From positions 145,810 through 209,809 of the forward strand of contig JBCCJI010000003.1 in NCBI GenBank assembly GCA_039027855.1: a stretch of 64,000 bases of DNA. Direction: 5' to 3'. Numbering within the stretch: the first letter of the stretch is position 1; each line of letters opens with the position of its first letter. A model generated the notes under the pieces. The model was not told the DNA's origin and ran no database searches. It saw nothing but the letters and a program-made list of their open reading frames with translations. Made by a program: the position numbers and the translations under genes. This document shows, piece after piece, positions 51,872-61,597 of this stretch. Source of the stretch: Thermohalobaculum sp039027855 (GTDB lineage: Bacteria; Pseudomonadota; Alphaproteobacteria; Rhodobacterales; Rhodobacteraceae).

Positions 51872-52939
51872 TTAGGCCCTTAGGAAACCGACCTTCTGGT
51901 AGACCTCGGCCAGGATCGGGTCGGCGATGGCGTTGGCGCGGGCGGCGCCGTCGGCCAGGATACGGTCGATCTCGCCCGGGTCGGCGTTCAGGCGTCGCAC
52001 CTCGGCCGCGATGGGGGCGAGGCGTTCCACCGCCACATCCGCGAGCGCCGGCTTGAAGGCGCCGAAACCCTGGCCCGCGAACTCGGCCAGCACATCCTCG
52101 CGCGTCTGCCCGCTCAGCGCGGCGTAGATGCCGACCAGGTTGCGCGCCTCGGCCCGGCCCTCCAACCCCTCGGCCGTCTCGGGCAGCGGCTTGGGATCGG
52201 TGCGCGCCTTGCGGATCTTCTGCGCAATGGTGTCGGCGTCATCGGTCAGGTTGATGCGGCTCATGTCGGACGGGTCGGATTTCGACATCTTCTTGGTGCC
52301 GTCGCGCAGGCTCATGACCCGCACCGCCGGCCCCTCGATCAGCGGCTCGGGCAGCGGGAAGAACCCCTCGGCATCGAAGTCCAGGTTGAACTTGGTCGCG
52401 ATATCGCGCGCCAGTTCCAGATGCTGCTTCTGGTCCTCGCCCACCGGCACATGGGTCGCGCGATAGGCCAGGATGTCGGCCGCCATCAGCGCGGGATACA
52501 TGTACAGCCCGCCCGACGCCTTCTCCCGGTCCTTGCCCGCCTTGTCCTTGAACTGCGTCATCCGGTTCAGCCAGCCAAGGCGCACCACGCAGGACAGCAC
52601 CCAGCCAAGCTGGGCATGCGCCGGCGCGCCTGACTGGTGGAACAGGATCGAGCGCTTGGGGTCGAGGCCGCAGGCGAGATAGGTCGCCGCCAGCTCGCGC
52701 GTCGCCGCCCGCAGCGCCGCGGGCTCCTGCCAGGCGGTGATCGCGTGCAGGTCGACGATGCAGTAGATCGTCTCCATGCCGCTGTCCTGCAGCTCGACGA
52801 AGCGCTTCACCGCACCGAGATAATTGCCGAGCGTCAGGCGCCCCGAGGGCTGCACGCCCGAGAACACCCGCGGCGTATGCGCCGGGCCTGCGGTGGCGGT
52901 GGGCGAGGGGCTCTGTTCGGCGGCGGGCGTGTCGGTCAT
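51872..52939 (-). CDS. trpS: Tryptophanyl-tRNA synthetase
   Basis: This class I synthetase charges tRNA-Trp. The 355-residue product has an N-terminal extension of about 20 residues (Ala/Pro/Ser-rich), the HIGH-equivalent GVQPSGRLTLGNYLGA, the CIVDLHAIT segment and the KMSKS loop in DGTKKMSKSDPS. Length and order fit bacterial TrpRS. It lies in the glnD-murJ-(rhomboid)-trpS neighbourhood typical of Rhodobacterales. Confidence 0.97.
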   Translation of the reverse strand: MTDTPAAEQSPSPTATAGPAHTPRVFSGVQPSGRLTLGNYLGAVKRFVELQDSGMETIYCIVDLHAITAWQEPAALRAATRELAATYLACGLDPKRSILFHQSGAPAHAQLGWVLSCVVRLGWLNRMTQFKDKAGKDREKASGGLYMYPALMAADILAYRATHVPVGEDQKQHLELARDIATKFNLDFDAEGFFPLPEPLIEGPAVRVMSLRDGTKKMSKSDPSDMSRINLTDDADTIAQKIRKARTDPKPLPETAEGLEGRAEARNLVGIYAALSGQTREDVLAEFAGQGFGAFKPALADVAVERLAPIAAEVRRLNADPGEIDRILADGAARANAIADPILAEVYQKVGFLRA

Positions 52940-53073
52940 GGTGTCCGATGGTCAGTGTCGAGGGGGCGGTCGTCTCAGCGTCATGATGGCGGCACCGGCG
53001 CCGCTGGCCGGCTTGGCCGCCTGCGACACGCCGCTTGGCGCGGTCTAGCCCGCGCGCGGCGCCCTGCCAAGCG

Positions 53074-53140
53074 CCCAGCCGAATACCCAGCCGAATGACC
53101 CGGGCCGAATGCCGAGCCGAATGACCCAGCCAGTCACCCG
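53074..53140. repeat. Degenerate CCAGCCGAAT repeat
   Basis: In the 312-base gap between trpS and the rhomboid gene, (C/G)AGCCGAAT or GGGCCGAAT recurs four times with a 12-19 base period, followed by a broken copy. The rest of the gap shows no gene or clear promoter. Confidence 0.6.
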
Positions 53141-53251
53141 CCACGCGCCCCACTCAAGCAACTCGCCAAATGCCTCGCCAAGACCCCGCTTCCTCGCCTG
53201 CGGTGATCGCAGCACTGGCGCGGCGCCGTGGCGCCCGCTAAGGCGGTGGTA

Positions 53252-53950
53252 ATGGTCGTTGTAGCCAATCGCATCGCGCCGGGCAGCCCGCCCGCCAACG
53301 CTCGAGTGCACCCGATACTGTGGTGCATGGTGGCGCTCTGGGTGGTGATCCATGGCATGTCGCTGATGGCCGAGCTCGGTGCAGCCTCCGCGCTGCTCCA
53401 GCCCTGGGCGCTCTACACGATGTTCGCCTTCTTCGACGTCAAGCTAAGCTTCGCGCTCGCTGGCCGAGGTCTCGATCCGCAGCTGATCTGGTCGACGGTG
53501 ACGCATGCCTTCCTGCATGGCTCCTGGCTGCATCTGGGCCTGAACGCCGCGGCCTTCCTGGGTCTCGGCCATGCGCTGTCGCGCGATGCGGGCATCGGGC
53601 CCACCATGGCGATCTTTGCGCTCACCGCGGCGGCCGGGGCGCTCAGCTTCGGCGTGGTGGCCGAGGCCGAGGTGCCGCTGATCGGCGCGTCGGGCGCGGT
53701 GTTCGGCTATCTCGGCACGCTAACGGCCTGGCAGGCGCGCTGGCTGGCCGCCAAGGGCGCCTCGCTTGATCCGATTTGGGCGCGGGTAGCGGGCGTCATC
53801 GCGATCAACGCCATCATGGCCTTCGGCTTCGGCGGCATCGCGGTGGCCTGGGAGGCACATCTCGGCGGGTTCGCCGCTGGCTGGGCGCTCGCCTATCTGT
53901 TTCCGCCGCGCCTGCGCGACCGGCGCCTCCGCGAACGCATGGCCGGCTGA
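53252..53950 (+). CDS. Rhomboid-family intramembrane serine protease
   Basis: A 232-residue polytopic membrane protein with about six hydrophobic segments. The catalytic Ser is in IGASGAVFGYLG and the catalytic His in WEAHLGGFAAGW; the first conserved region, FLHGSWLHLGLNAAAFLGLG, carries the HxxxN oxyanion motif of the rhomboid L1/TM2 region. These together suggest an active protease rather than an iRhom. The ATG at 53252 follows TAAGGCGGTGGTA; a GTG at 53228 would add eight residues. A short CCCAGCCCCGTC repeat follows its stop (about 53963-54000). Confidence 0.9.
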   Translation: MVVVANRIAPGSPPANARVHPILWCMVALWVVIHGMSLMAELGAASALLQPWALYTMFAFFDVKLSFALAGRGLDPQLIWSTVTHAFLHGSWLHLGLNAAAFLGLGHALSRDAGIGPTMAIFALTAAAGALSFGVVAEAEVPLIGASGAVFGYLGTLTAWQARWLAAKGASLDPIWARVAGVIAINAIMAFGFGGIAVAWEAHLGGFAAGWALAYLFPPRLRDRRLRERMAG

Positions 53951-54016
53951 TACCGCCCGTCGTCCCAGCCCCGTCGGCCCAGCCCCGTCAGCCCCGCCCC
54001 GCCGGCTACCTCCGTG

Positions 54017-55636
54017 TCAGCCCAGCCCAGGCGCGCGCCGCCCGCGCACGCTCGTCAAGTCCTCCCGGGTGAGCGCCCCGCTCGCCAGGCAGAGGGTGCC
54101 GTACAGCGCCGCACCCCCCAGCACGATCCCCGCCAGCGCCAGCGTCTTCATAAGCGGATCTAGCCCCGCCGCCACCGTGGCCGCCGCCCAAACGGCGAGC
54201 CCCATGACGATGCTCGCCCCCGCCATGCGCGGCAGGCGGAGGGCCAGGCGGGCGTCGATCAGCCGCCCATCAAGCGCCCGCGCCCCGCGCCAAAGCAGCA
54301 CCAGGTTCACGACCGCGGCGGCTGTGGCGCCAATGGGTGCCGCCAGCCAACCGATCGCCCCCGCGCCCCCGAGCGCCACGGCGGCGTTCACCACCATCGA
54401 GATCGCGGCGTAGCGAAGCGGCGTGCGCGTATCCTCGCGCGCGAAGAACGCCGGCTGCAGCACTTTGGCCAGCACAAAGGCCGGCAGACCCGCCGCATAG
54501 ACCGCGAGCGCCAGCCCCGTGGCCGCGCTATCGTCGGCGGTGAAGGCCCCGCGCTCGAACAGCACCTCGACCACGAGCGCGGGCATGGCGATCAACGCGG
54601 CAGTCGCCGGCAGGGTCAGCAGCAGCGCGAACTCGGCCGAGCGGGCGAGCGCCGTCTCCGCCCCCGCGCGATCCCCGGCCCCAAGCGCACGCGTCAGCGT
54701 CGGCAGCAGCACCACCCCGATGGCGACGCCGATGACGCCGAGCGGCAGCTGATAGACCCGGTCGGCCATCCACATCCAGGCGACCGCCCCTTCGAAATAG
54801 CTCGCGACCTGCCGGCCGACGACGAGGTTGACCTGCATCACCCCGCCCGCCAGCGCCGCGGGGGCCGCCACGATCAGCAGCCGCTTCATCCGCGCGCTTG
54901 GCCGGGGGCGCCGGAGGCGCAGCCGGAGGCCCGCCCGCCCGGCCGCGATCCACACCAGTGCCAGTTGCGCGATCCCGGCGATCACCACCCCCACCGCGAG
55001 CAGGCTGCCGGTCGCGAGATCGCCCCTCCCGATATCGCCACCACCACCGGTCGGCATCCCGATAAGGACCATGCCGTCGGCCCGCCCGCTCGCCGCCAGC
55101 GCGAGGCTCGCGAGCAGGACCACGTTCAGCAGCACGGGTGCGGCGGCAGCGGCGGCAAACCGGCCGAGCGCGTTCAACACGCCGGACATCAGCGCCGCGA
55201 GCGAGATGAACAGCACGTAGACGAAGACGATGCGCCCCAGATCCACCGACAGGGCAAAGCGCGCATCCCCCGCCGTCCCGCTCGCCAGGGCCAGCACCAG
55301 CCAGGGCATCGCCGCCAGCGCGACGACCGTGAGCACAATCAGCACGGTGGCGAGCCAGGCGAAGGCGTTCTCGGCAAAGGCCCGCGCCTCCTCGCGCCCC
55401 TCGCTCTCCAGCCGACGGGCAAACATCGGCACAAAGGCGGTATTGAACGCCCCCTCGGCAAAGAAACGGCGAAAGAGGTTTGGCAGGGTGAAGGCCACGA
55501 AGAACGCCTCCGCCACGGGCCCGGCGCCAAGCGTGGCGGCAATCGCCATATCGCGCAGAAAGCCCAGCACCCGGCTCGCCATGGTCCAGAGCCCCACGGT
55601 CGCAAAGCCGCGCATCAGACGGGCGGCTATGCTCAT
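54017..55636 (-). CDS. murJ: Lipid II flippase MurJ
   Basis: MurJ flips the peptidoglycan precursor lipid II across the inner membrane. The 539-residue product has about 14 hydrophobic segments and the family start MSIAARLMRGFATVGLWTMASRVLGFLRD, followed by PNLFRRFFAEGAFNTAFVP. Conserved Arg residues in the first helix and the GAFTADDS loop are present. The ATG at 55636 is where homology begins. It lies directly downstream of glnD, 46 bases away. Confidence 0.95.
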   Translation of the reverse strand: MSIAARLMRGFATVGLWTMASRVLGFLRDMAIAATLGAGPVAEAFFVAFTLPNLFRRFFAEGAFNTAFVPMFARRLESEGREEARAFAENAFAWLATVLIVLTVVALAAMPWLVLALASGTAGDARFALSVDLGRIVFVYVLFISLAALMSGVLNALGRFAAAAAAPVLLNVVLLASLALAASGRADGMVLIGMPTGGGGDIGRGDLATGSLLAVGVVIAGIAQLALVWIAAGRAGLRLRLRRPRPSARMKRLLIVAAPAALAGGVMQVNLVVGRQVASYFEGAVAWMWMADRVYQLPLGVIGVAIGVVLLPTLTRALGAGDRAGAETALARSAEFALLLTLPATAALIAMPALVVEVLFERGAFTADDSAATGLALAVYAAGLPAFVLAKVLQPAFFAREDTRTPLRYAAISMVVNAAVALGGAGAIGWLAAPIGATAAAVVNLVLLWRGARALDGRLIDARLALRLPRMAGASIVMGLAVWAAATVAAGLDPLMKTLALAGIVLGGAALYGTLCLASGALTREDLTSVRGRRAPGLG

Positions 55637-55682
55637 CCCGGACGTTCCGCGTCGCCTCGCAGACCGGCATAGGGCGCGGATG

Positions 55683-58649
55683 TCATCCCTTGCGGCGGGG
55701 CTTGCGCCTGGTGGCGGGCGCCTTGTCGAGATCGCCGCCAGCATCCGGGGTGGCGGTCTCGATGGCCTCCACCGCTTCGGTCAGCGCCTTGGCCAGGCGG
55801 GCCTGTTTCGAGGCGGCATGGACCTTCAGGCCGAACAGGTCCTTGACGTAGAAGACGTCTACGGCCCGCTCGCCATAGGTGGCGATGATCGCGGTGAAGA
55901 TGTTGACGTTCTGCTGCGACAGCGTCCGGGTCAGCGCATTCAGCAGACCGATCCGGTCGCGGGCATTGACCTCGATGACGGTGTAGAGTTCCGAGGCGTC
56001 GTTATCGAAGATCACCTGCGTCGGCACGGTGAAGGGCCGCTCGCGCGGGCGGTCGCGGGTCTTCTCGGCCAGCGCCTCGCGCGCCACGACCTCGCCGCGC
56101 AGGGTGCGCTCGATCGAACGGCGCAGGCGATGCAGCCGGCTCTCCTCGAACGGTCGGCCGTCGGCATCCTGGATCCAGAAGATCGCATAGGTCATGCCGT
56201 CGCCGGTGGTGTAGCTGCGCGCGTCCACGACATTGGCGCCCGATAGGGCAAAGGCGCCGGCCATGCGGCTGAAGAGGCCCGGATGGTCGTGCATGTGCAG
56301 CGCGGCCACGGTGACATCGCGGCTGGGGTCGGGGTGAAAGCGCGAATGCATGGTCTCGGGGTCGGAGACCATGCCCGCGCCGGCCGCCATCTCGAGAAAC
56401 AGCGCATGCGCCTCGGTATCGAGACCCAGCCAGTATTGCGGGAAATGCCGGTCCAACTCGCGCGCCAGGATCTCGGGCGGGATCGCCGGGTCGCAGGTCT
56501 TCGCCGCCTCCTCCAGGGCGGTCTTGGCCTCGCGAACCCGGGCGGCCTGCGTCGTGCGCGTATCGCCACCGCCGGTCAGCTGGGCGCGGGTATCCCAGTA
56601 AAGCTTGCGCAGAAGCTGCGCTTTCCAGTTGTTCCAGACCCCGGGGCCGACACCGCGGATATCGCAGACCGTCAGGATCAGGAGCAGGCGCAGCCGCTCG
56701 GGGCTTTGCACCAGCTGGGCAAAGTCACGCACCGTGATCGGGTCGGAAATATCGCGCTTCTGCGCCACGTCCGACATCAGCAGGTGATGGCGCACCAGCC
56801 AGACCACCAGTTCCGCCTCGACATCGGGCAGTCCGAGGCGGCGGCACATGCCCGCCGCGATCTCCGCCCCCAGCACCGAGTGATCCTCGGGCCGACCCTT
56901 GCCGAGGTCATGGGCAAGCAGGGCCACATAGAGCACCCGGCGATTGACCCCCTGCCGGCTGATCTCGGTGGCGACGGGATGGTCGTCGCGCGCCTCGCCC
57001 CGCTCGATCCTGGCCAGCGTGCGCAGGGTCTCCAGCGTATGCTCGTCCACCGTGTAGTGGTGGTACATGTTGAACTGCATCATCGCGACGACGGCGCCGA
57101 ATTCGGGGATGAACCGCCCCAGCACGCCGGTCTCGTTCATCAGGCCGAGTAGCCATTCGCCGTTCTTCGCATCGGTCAGGATCTCGAAGAAGATCTCCGC
57201 CGCCTGGGGGTCGCTCCGCAGCCGGTCGTCGATACGGTCGAGGTTCAGCGTCACCAGCCGCATCGCCTGGGGATGGATGCGCGCATCGGCGCGCGCCGCC
57301 TCGCGGAACAGGCTGAGGATCGCGATCGGCTCTTCCTCGAACAGCCGCTCGTCGCTGACCGTCAGCCGGTCATCGCGGATCTTGAACGGGCCCACCTTGC
57401 GGTCGCCCGGTATCATCGTCATCGCCCTCATCAGCGAGGAGAGGCGCGGGCGTGGCTTCGCGTGCTGCGCCTCCAGCACTGCCGAGAAGATGCGCGTCAG
57501 ATCGCCCACATCCTTAGCATGGCGGAAGTAGCGGTGCATGAAGTGCTCCACCCCCATGCGCCCGTCATGGTCCTGATAGCCAAGGCGCCGGGCGATATCG
57601 ACCTGCCGATCGAAGGTCAGCGCCTCGGTCGCGCGCCCGGCGATATCGTGCAGGTGCGAGCGCACCGCCCAGAGGAACTTGGCCGCATCGGCAAAGCGCT
57701 GCACCTCCTCCTCCTCGAACACGCCGAGGGGGCAGAGTTCCCAGGCCTTTTCCACCCGGTAGAGATAACGGCTGATCCAGTGCAGCGTCTGCAGATCGCG
57801 CAGACCCCCCTTGCCCTCTTTCACGTTGGGCTCCAGCAGGTAGCGCGAGCCGCCGTGCCGCTCGTGCCGGCGGTCGCGTTCCTCAAGCTTGGCGGCGACG
57901 AACTGCGGCCCTGTCTTGAGGAACATCTCCTCCCAGAGCCGTGTCGACAGCGCCTCGAACGGATCGCGATCCCCCGCGATCAGCCGCATTTCCAAGAGGT
58001 TGGTGCGGATCGTCCAGTCCTCGCCGGCATAGCGCATGCATTCGGCGATGCTACGGGTGGACTGCCCGACCTTCAGCTTCAGGTCCCAAAGCAGGTAGAG
58101 CAGCGTCTCCACCACGCTCTCGGCCCAGGCCGTGCGCCGTTGCGGTGTCAGGAACAGCAGGTCGACATCGGAGAAGGGCGCCATCTCGCCCCGGCCATAG
58201 CCCCCGACCGCGATGATCGACAGCCGCTCGCCCCGCGTGCGGATCGGTGCGGGATGGACATGCGCCATGACGTAATGCACCGCGCCGGCGACGACGACAT
58301 CGGTGGCATGGGCATAGGCCCGGGCCACCCTCAGCCCCGCGTCGGGTGTGGCGATCAGGGCCGTGCGCACCCGACTGCGCGAGGCGTCCATCGTCTCGGC
58401 CAGCAGGGCGATGATCGCCTGCCGCAGGGTATCGCGCTGCAGCGTGGCGCCAAGGCGGTCGATCTCGGCGATCAGGCCGGCGTGGTCGGCGATGTCATCG
58501 GGGGGCAGGATCATGTTGCCAAGTCCGCCAAAGCTCGGCGGGTCATCATCGCTGCGGCTTCGCCTCCGCGCCGCCCTGTCGGCCCGCGCCTCTGCGCTGT
58601 CGTGGCGTGGCGCGGCGGCGGTGCTGTCGAGCGCGATCTCAGGCGTCAT
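55683..58649 (-). CDS. glnD: Bifunctional uridylyltransferase/uridylyl-removing enzyme GlnD
   Basis: GlnD senses glutamine and adds or removes UMP on PII proteins, controlling nitrogen metabolism. The 988-residue product has in order: the nucleotidyltransferase motif GGYGRGEMAPFSDVDLLFL, a GlnD helical region, the HD hydrolase motif LLAHDLGKGRPEDHS, and two C-terminal ACT domains (VAALHMHDHPGLFSRMAGA and YTVIEVNARDRIGLLNALT). It is slightly longer than usual owing to an Arg/Asp-rich N-terminus and a basic tail. murJ follows. Confidence 0.96.
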   Translation of the reverse strand: MTPEIALDSTAAAPRHDSAEARADRAARRRSRSDDDPPSFGGLGNMILPPDDIADHAGLIAEIDRLGATLQRDTLRQAIIALLAETMDASRSRVRTALIATPDAGLRVARAYAHATDVVVAGAVHYVMAHVHPAPIRTRGERLSIIAVGGYGRGEMAPFSDVDLLFLTPQRRTAWAESVVETLLYLLWDLKLKVGQSTRSIAECMRYAGEDWTIRTNLLEMRLIAGDRDPFEALSTRLWEEMFLKTGPQFVAAKLEERDRRHERHGGSRYLLEPNVKEGKGGLRDLQTLHWISRYLYRVEKAWELCPLGVFEEEEVQRFADAAKFLWAVRSHLHDIAGRATEALTFDRQVDIARRLGYQDHDGRMGVEHFMHRYFRHAKDVGDLTRIFSAVLEAQHAKPRPRLSSLMRAMTMIPGDRKVGPFKIRDDRLTVSDERLFEEEPIAILSLFREAARADARIHPQAMRLVTLNLDRIDDRLRSDPQAAEIFFEILTDAKNGEWLLGLMNETGVLGRFIPEFGAVVAMMQFNMYHHYTVDEHTLETLRTLARIERGEARDDHPVATEISRQGVNRRVLYVALLAHDLGKGRPEDHSVLGAEIAAGMCRRLGLPDVEAELVVWLVRHHLLMSDVAQKRDISDPITVRDFAQLVQSPERLRLLLILTVCDIRGVGPGVWNNWKAQLLRKLYWDTRAQLTGGGDTRTTQAARVREAKTALEEAAKTCDPAIPPEILARELDRHFPQYWLGLDTEAHALFLEMAAGAGMVSDPETMHSRFHPDPSRDVTVAALHMHDHPGLFSRMAGAFALSGANVVDARSYTTGDGMTYAIFWIQDADGRPFEESRLHRLRRSIERTLRGEVVAREALAEKTRDRPRERPFTVPTQVIFDNDASELYTVIEVNARDRIGLLNALTRTLSQQNVNIFTAIIATYGERAVDVFYVKDLFGLKVHAASKQARLAKALTEAVEAIETATPDAGGDLDKAPATRRKPRRKG

Positions 58650-58785
58650 CGCAGGTTTCTCATCGCGAGAGCGTTACCATGGAAGGGATAATGACCGGTG
58701 CCGCGCGCGATGCGCCGCACGCCGCCCGCGCGGTGATCCTCGCGCTGCGGCAGGTGGTGGGGCAGGTGGTGGGCACCCGGCACGG

Positions 58786-60195
58786 TTAGAGACCCGCGTT
58801 CAGCCGGCTCGGCGCGGGTTCGAGCAGACTGAAGCGGCGGCTCCCGACCTCAAGCACCGCGAGGCCGCGCGTCGATGTCCCGTCGGGATTGAGCCTGATC
58901 GCCCCCACCGCGCCCGCAAAACCGCCCTCGCGGGTCAGCGCGGCGTCGCTGAACGGGACCCCGCCGCCCCGCTGCGCATCACGCACCAGCGTGGCTGCGA
59001 TCAGCGCCGCATCATGGCCCAGCACCGCCATAAAGGGCGGGCGGCTGCCATAGCGCGCGCTGTAGGCGCGTGAGAAGGCGTCCACCGCCTCCACATCCGC
59101 GCCCGCGAACCAGCCGCCCTCCAGCGTCGGCTCGCGCAGCGTCGCGCCCGCCTCCCACTGGCCGAGGCCGAGATAGCGCACGCGCGGCTGCGGCAGGCCG
59201 AGGAAGTCGACATAGCTCGATGCCGTGGTCAGGCCCTGGCCGAAATCGGGCAGCAAGATCGCCTCGGCGCCGAAGGCATTCGCGTCGTTGACCAGATCGG
59301 GGGCGGTGCGCTGGATGTCCTGGAAGCTGCGCGGATAGCTGCTCTCGGCGACGATGCTGATGCCGTGCCGGGCGGCGATCCCGCGCGAGGCGCGCATCAC
59401 CGCCGCACCATAGGGGATGTCGGGGGCATAGATCGCGATGCGCGAGATGCCCTGGCGCGAGGCGAAGCCGAGGATACGGTCGAGTTCATCCTCCGGAGCG
59501 AAACCTGTGATCCAGACGGGACCGCCCGCCACCGTCCGGTCGGTCGAGAACGACAGCACGGGGATGTTGGCGGCCTTCGCCACCGGGGCGACGGCGCTGG
59601 TGCTCCGCGCGAAAAGCGGGCCGATGATCAGCGAGGCGCCATCGGCCACCGCTTCCTCGGCCGCCGCGCGCGCGCCCGCTGGCGTGCCCCGTGTGTCCTT
59701 CACCCGCAGCGTAAGACCCCGCACGCCCATATCCGCCAGCGCCATGCGCGCCCCGTTGGCGAGCGCCGTGGCATCGCCGGCAACGCGCTCCTCCGCCGCG
59801 CCGAGCGGGGCGAGCAGCGCGACCGTCATGGGCCCGCTTTCCACATCGCGACGGGGTTCTGTCGGCTGCACCGGCTGCGGCGAACGCTCGACCACAGGCC
59901 CGCCCGGCGGCGGCGCACAGGCTGCGAGCGCCCCTGCGGCGAGCGCCGTGAAGGCCGCCCGCCGCGCCGCGGCCTTGAGCGCACGCAACAACCCGACCGG
60001 GGCGATGTTGCCAGCGGACTGCCGGGCGTGCGGAGGAATCGGTCGGCTAGCGGCTGCACCCTCTGCCGGCCCGGTCACAACGGCACAAGGGGGCGATGCG
60101 GTCGTCTTTGCGGGCGATGATGCGGGCGGCATCGTCAGGGGGATTGAAGCGTGCATCCCGACCTCGCGAATGGGCGTCTCGGCGGCTGAGTTCAT
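58786..60195 (-). CDS. LpoA/LppC-like lipoprotein (periplasmic-binding fold)
   Basis: A 469-residue protein with a lipobox (ALAAGALAAC) whose Cys lies near residue 93, unusually far from the predicted ATG at 60195. The mature part is a type I periplasmic-binding fold: VALLAPLGAAEERVAGDATALANGARMAL, IIGPLFARSTSAVAPVA and GFAPEDELDRILGFA. This is the penicillin-binding-protein activator (LpoA C-terminal) type. The true start may be downstream of 60195, since the first 60-70 residues look non-conserved. The rsmI-yraN-dolP-like genes lie divergently beside it, as around lpoA in other Proteobacteria. Confidence 0.88.
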   Translation of the reverse strand: MNSAAETPIREVGMHASIPLTMPPASSPAKTTASPPCAVVTGPAEGAAASRPIPPHARQSAGNIAPVGLLRALKAAARRAAFTALAAGALAACAPPPGGPVVERSPQPVQPTEPRRDVESGPMTVALLAPLGAAEERVAGDATALANGARMALADMGVRGLTLRVKDTRGTPAGARAAAEEAVADGASLIIGPLFARSTSAVAPVAKAANIPVLSFSTDRTVAGGPVWITGFAPEDELDRILGFASRQGISRIAIYAPDIPYGAAVMRASRGIAARHGISIVAESSYPRSFQDIQRTAPDLVNDANAFGAEAILLPDFGQGLTTASSYVDFLGLPQPRVRYLGLGQWEAGATLREPTLEGGWFAGADVEAVDAFSRAYSARYGSRPPFMAVLGHDAALIAATLVRDAQRGGGVPFSDAALTREGGFAGAVGAIRLNPDGTSTRGLAVLEVGSRRFSLLEPAPSRLNAGL

Positions 60196-60324
60196 GGTCT
60201 GGACACTTGCATCCGGCCCCGGGATTGTAAACGCATCCCCGGCCGGCGCGGCGACGTGACGACCGGCCGTAGTATCGCCGCGCCGCGCTCATGGACGAGG
60301 CTCGGCCGTCCATGGTCGCGTGGG

Positions 60325-60364
60325 GCTGCCCGGGACCGCCCGGGGTTGCCCGGGGCTGCCCGGG
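60325..60364. repeat. Four 10-bp units ending in GCCCGGG
   Basis: NNNGCCCGGG is repeated four times without gaps (60325-60364), then fades out. It lies in the divergent gap between the lpoA-like gene and the chosen rsmI start, close to where promoters should be. Confidence 0.7.
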
Positions 60365-60434
60365 GCCACCAATGGCCACCTCCGGGGCCAGCGTGAGGCG
60401 ATGTGCGGCGATGTCGCGAGGCGAGGAGACCAGC

Positions 60435-61514
60435 GTGCCACCGAAAAAGCACCGCCCACGCCCCGCGCGCCCGGATCGACGCGCGCAGCCGGAGACAGGT
60501 GGGGATAACGCCGCGCTCCCCCTAGCTGCGCGAGCCTCAGCCGAGGCAGAGAGCAAAGAGACGCTCGCGAGCCCCGCACCGATCACCGAGACGACGGGGC
60601 CAGCCGGGACGAGCGCCCCGCGCCGCCCGCCCGACCCGGCCGGCGCGCCACCGCCGGGTCTCCACCTGGTCGCCACGCCCATCGGCAACCTGCGCGACAT
60701 CACGCTGCGCGCGCTCGATGCATTGGCGGGCTGCGATGCGATCGCGGCCGAGGATACCCGCGTCACCGGTCGGCTGATGGATCTGCATGGCATCGACCGG
60801 GCCGGACGGCCGATGATCGCCTATCACGACCGCAACGCCGCCGAGGCCCGCCCCCGCATCATGCGCCTGCTCGAGCAGGGGGCCTCGGTCGCCTACTGCT
60901 CCGATGCCGGCACGCCGCTGGTCGCCGATCCCGGCTTTCGCCTCGTCGGGGCGGCGGTGGATGCGGGCATCGCGGTCCATGCCCTGCCGGGCCCTTCTGC
61001 GGCGCTCGCCGCGCTGGCGGTATCGGGCCTGCCGAGCGATCGCTTCCTGTTCGCCGGTTTCCCGCCGGCCAAATCCACTCAGCGTCGGCGCATGTTGCAG
61101 GAAATCGCCGCCGTGCCCGCCACCCTGATCCTGTTCGAGAGCCCGCATCGCGTGGTCGAGAGCCTCGCCGATATGGCCGATATGCTGGGCCACACGCGCG
61201 CCGCGGTGCTGGCCCGCGAGCTGACCAAACGCTTCGAGAGGGTGCGCCGCATGCCACTTCGCGCCCTGGCCGAGCGCCTGGGCGAGGAGGGTGCGCCGAA
61301 GGGCGAGATCGTCCTGGTGATCGGCCCGCCGACGGCCGAACGGCAGGTCACGCAGGCCGAGATCGACGCAGCCCTAGACCGCGCGCTCGCCGATCTCAGC
61401 CTGCGCGATGCCGCGGCAAGCATCGCCGCGCAATTCGACCTCCCGCGTCGCGAGATCTACGCGCGCGCGCTCGAGCGGGCGCGGGCGCGAGGTCTAAGTG
61501 GGCGAGGGATCTAA
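60435..61514 (+). CDS. rsmI: 16S rRNA 2'-O-ribose C1402 methyltransferase RsmI
   Basis: RsmI methylates C1402 of 16S rRNA. The conserved domain starts at about residue 75 with GLHLVATPIGNLRDITLRAL and continues AAEDTRVTGRL, AYCSDAGTPLVADPG and ALPGPSAALAALAVSGL, the SAM-binding tetrapyrrole-methylase fold. The start chosen is a GTG at 60435 with GAGGAG six bases upstream; it leaves a 75-residue Pro/Ala/Arg-rich tail absent from typical RsmI. ATG codons at 60291 or 60411 would lengthen it further. Confidence 0.93.
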   Translation: MPPKKHRPRPARPDRRAQPETGGDNAALPLAARASAEAESKETLASPAPITETTGPAGTSAPRRPPDPAGAPPPGLHLVATPIGNLRDITLRALDALAGCDAIAAEDTRVTGRLMDLHGIDRAGRPMIAYHDRNAAEARPRIMRLLEQGASVAYCSDAGTPLVADPGFRLVGAAVDAGIAVHALPGPSAALAALAVSGLPSDRFLFAGFPPAKSTQRRRMLQEIAAVPATLILFESPHRVVESLADMADMLGHTRAAVLARELTKRFERVRRMPLRALAERLGEEGAPKGEIVLVIGPPTAERQVTQAEIDAALDRALADLSLRDAAASIAAQFDLPRREIYARALERARARGLSGRGI

Positions 61515-61597
61515 CCGAGCGCGCGCCGTCGAGCGGGCGCGACACTTAACCCAACGCTAACCCCAGAGTTGGAACATGAGGCGAACAGGAGGGCCCC

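Noticed and set aside
57273..58691. 472-codon open frame opposite glnD
   Set aside because: glnD motifs are unambiguous on the other strand; the frame has no start signal.
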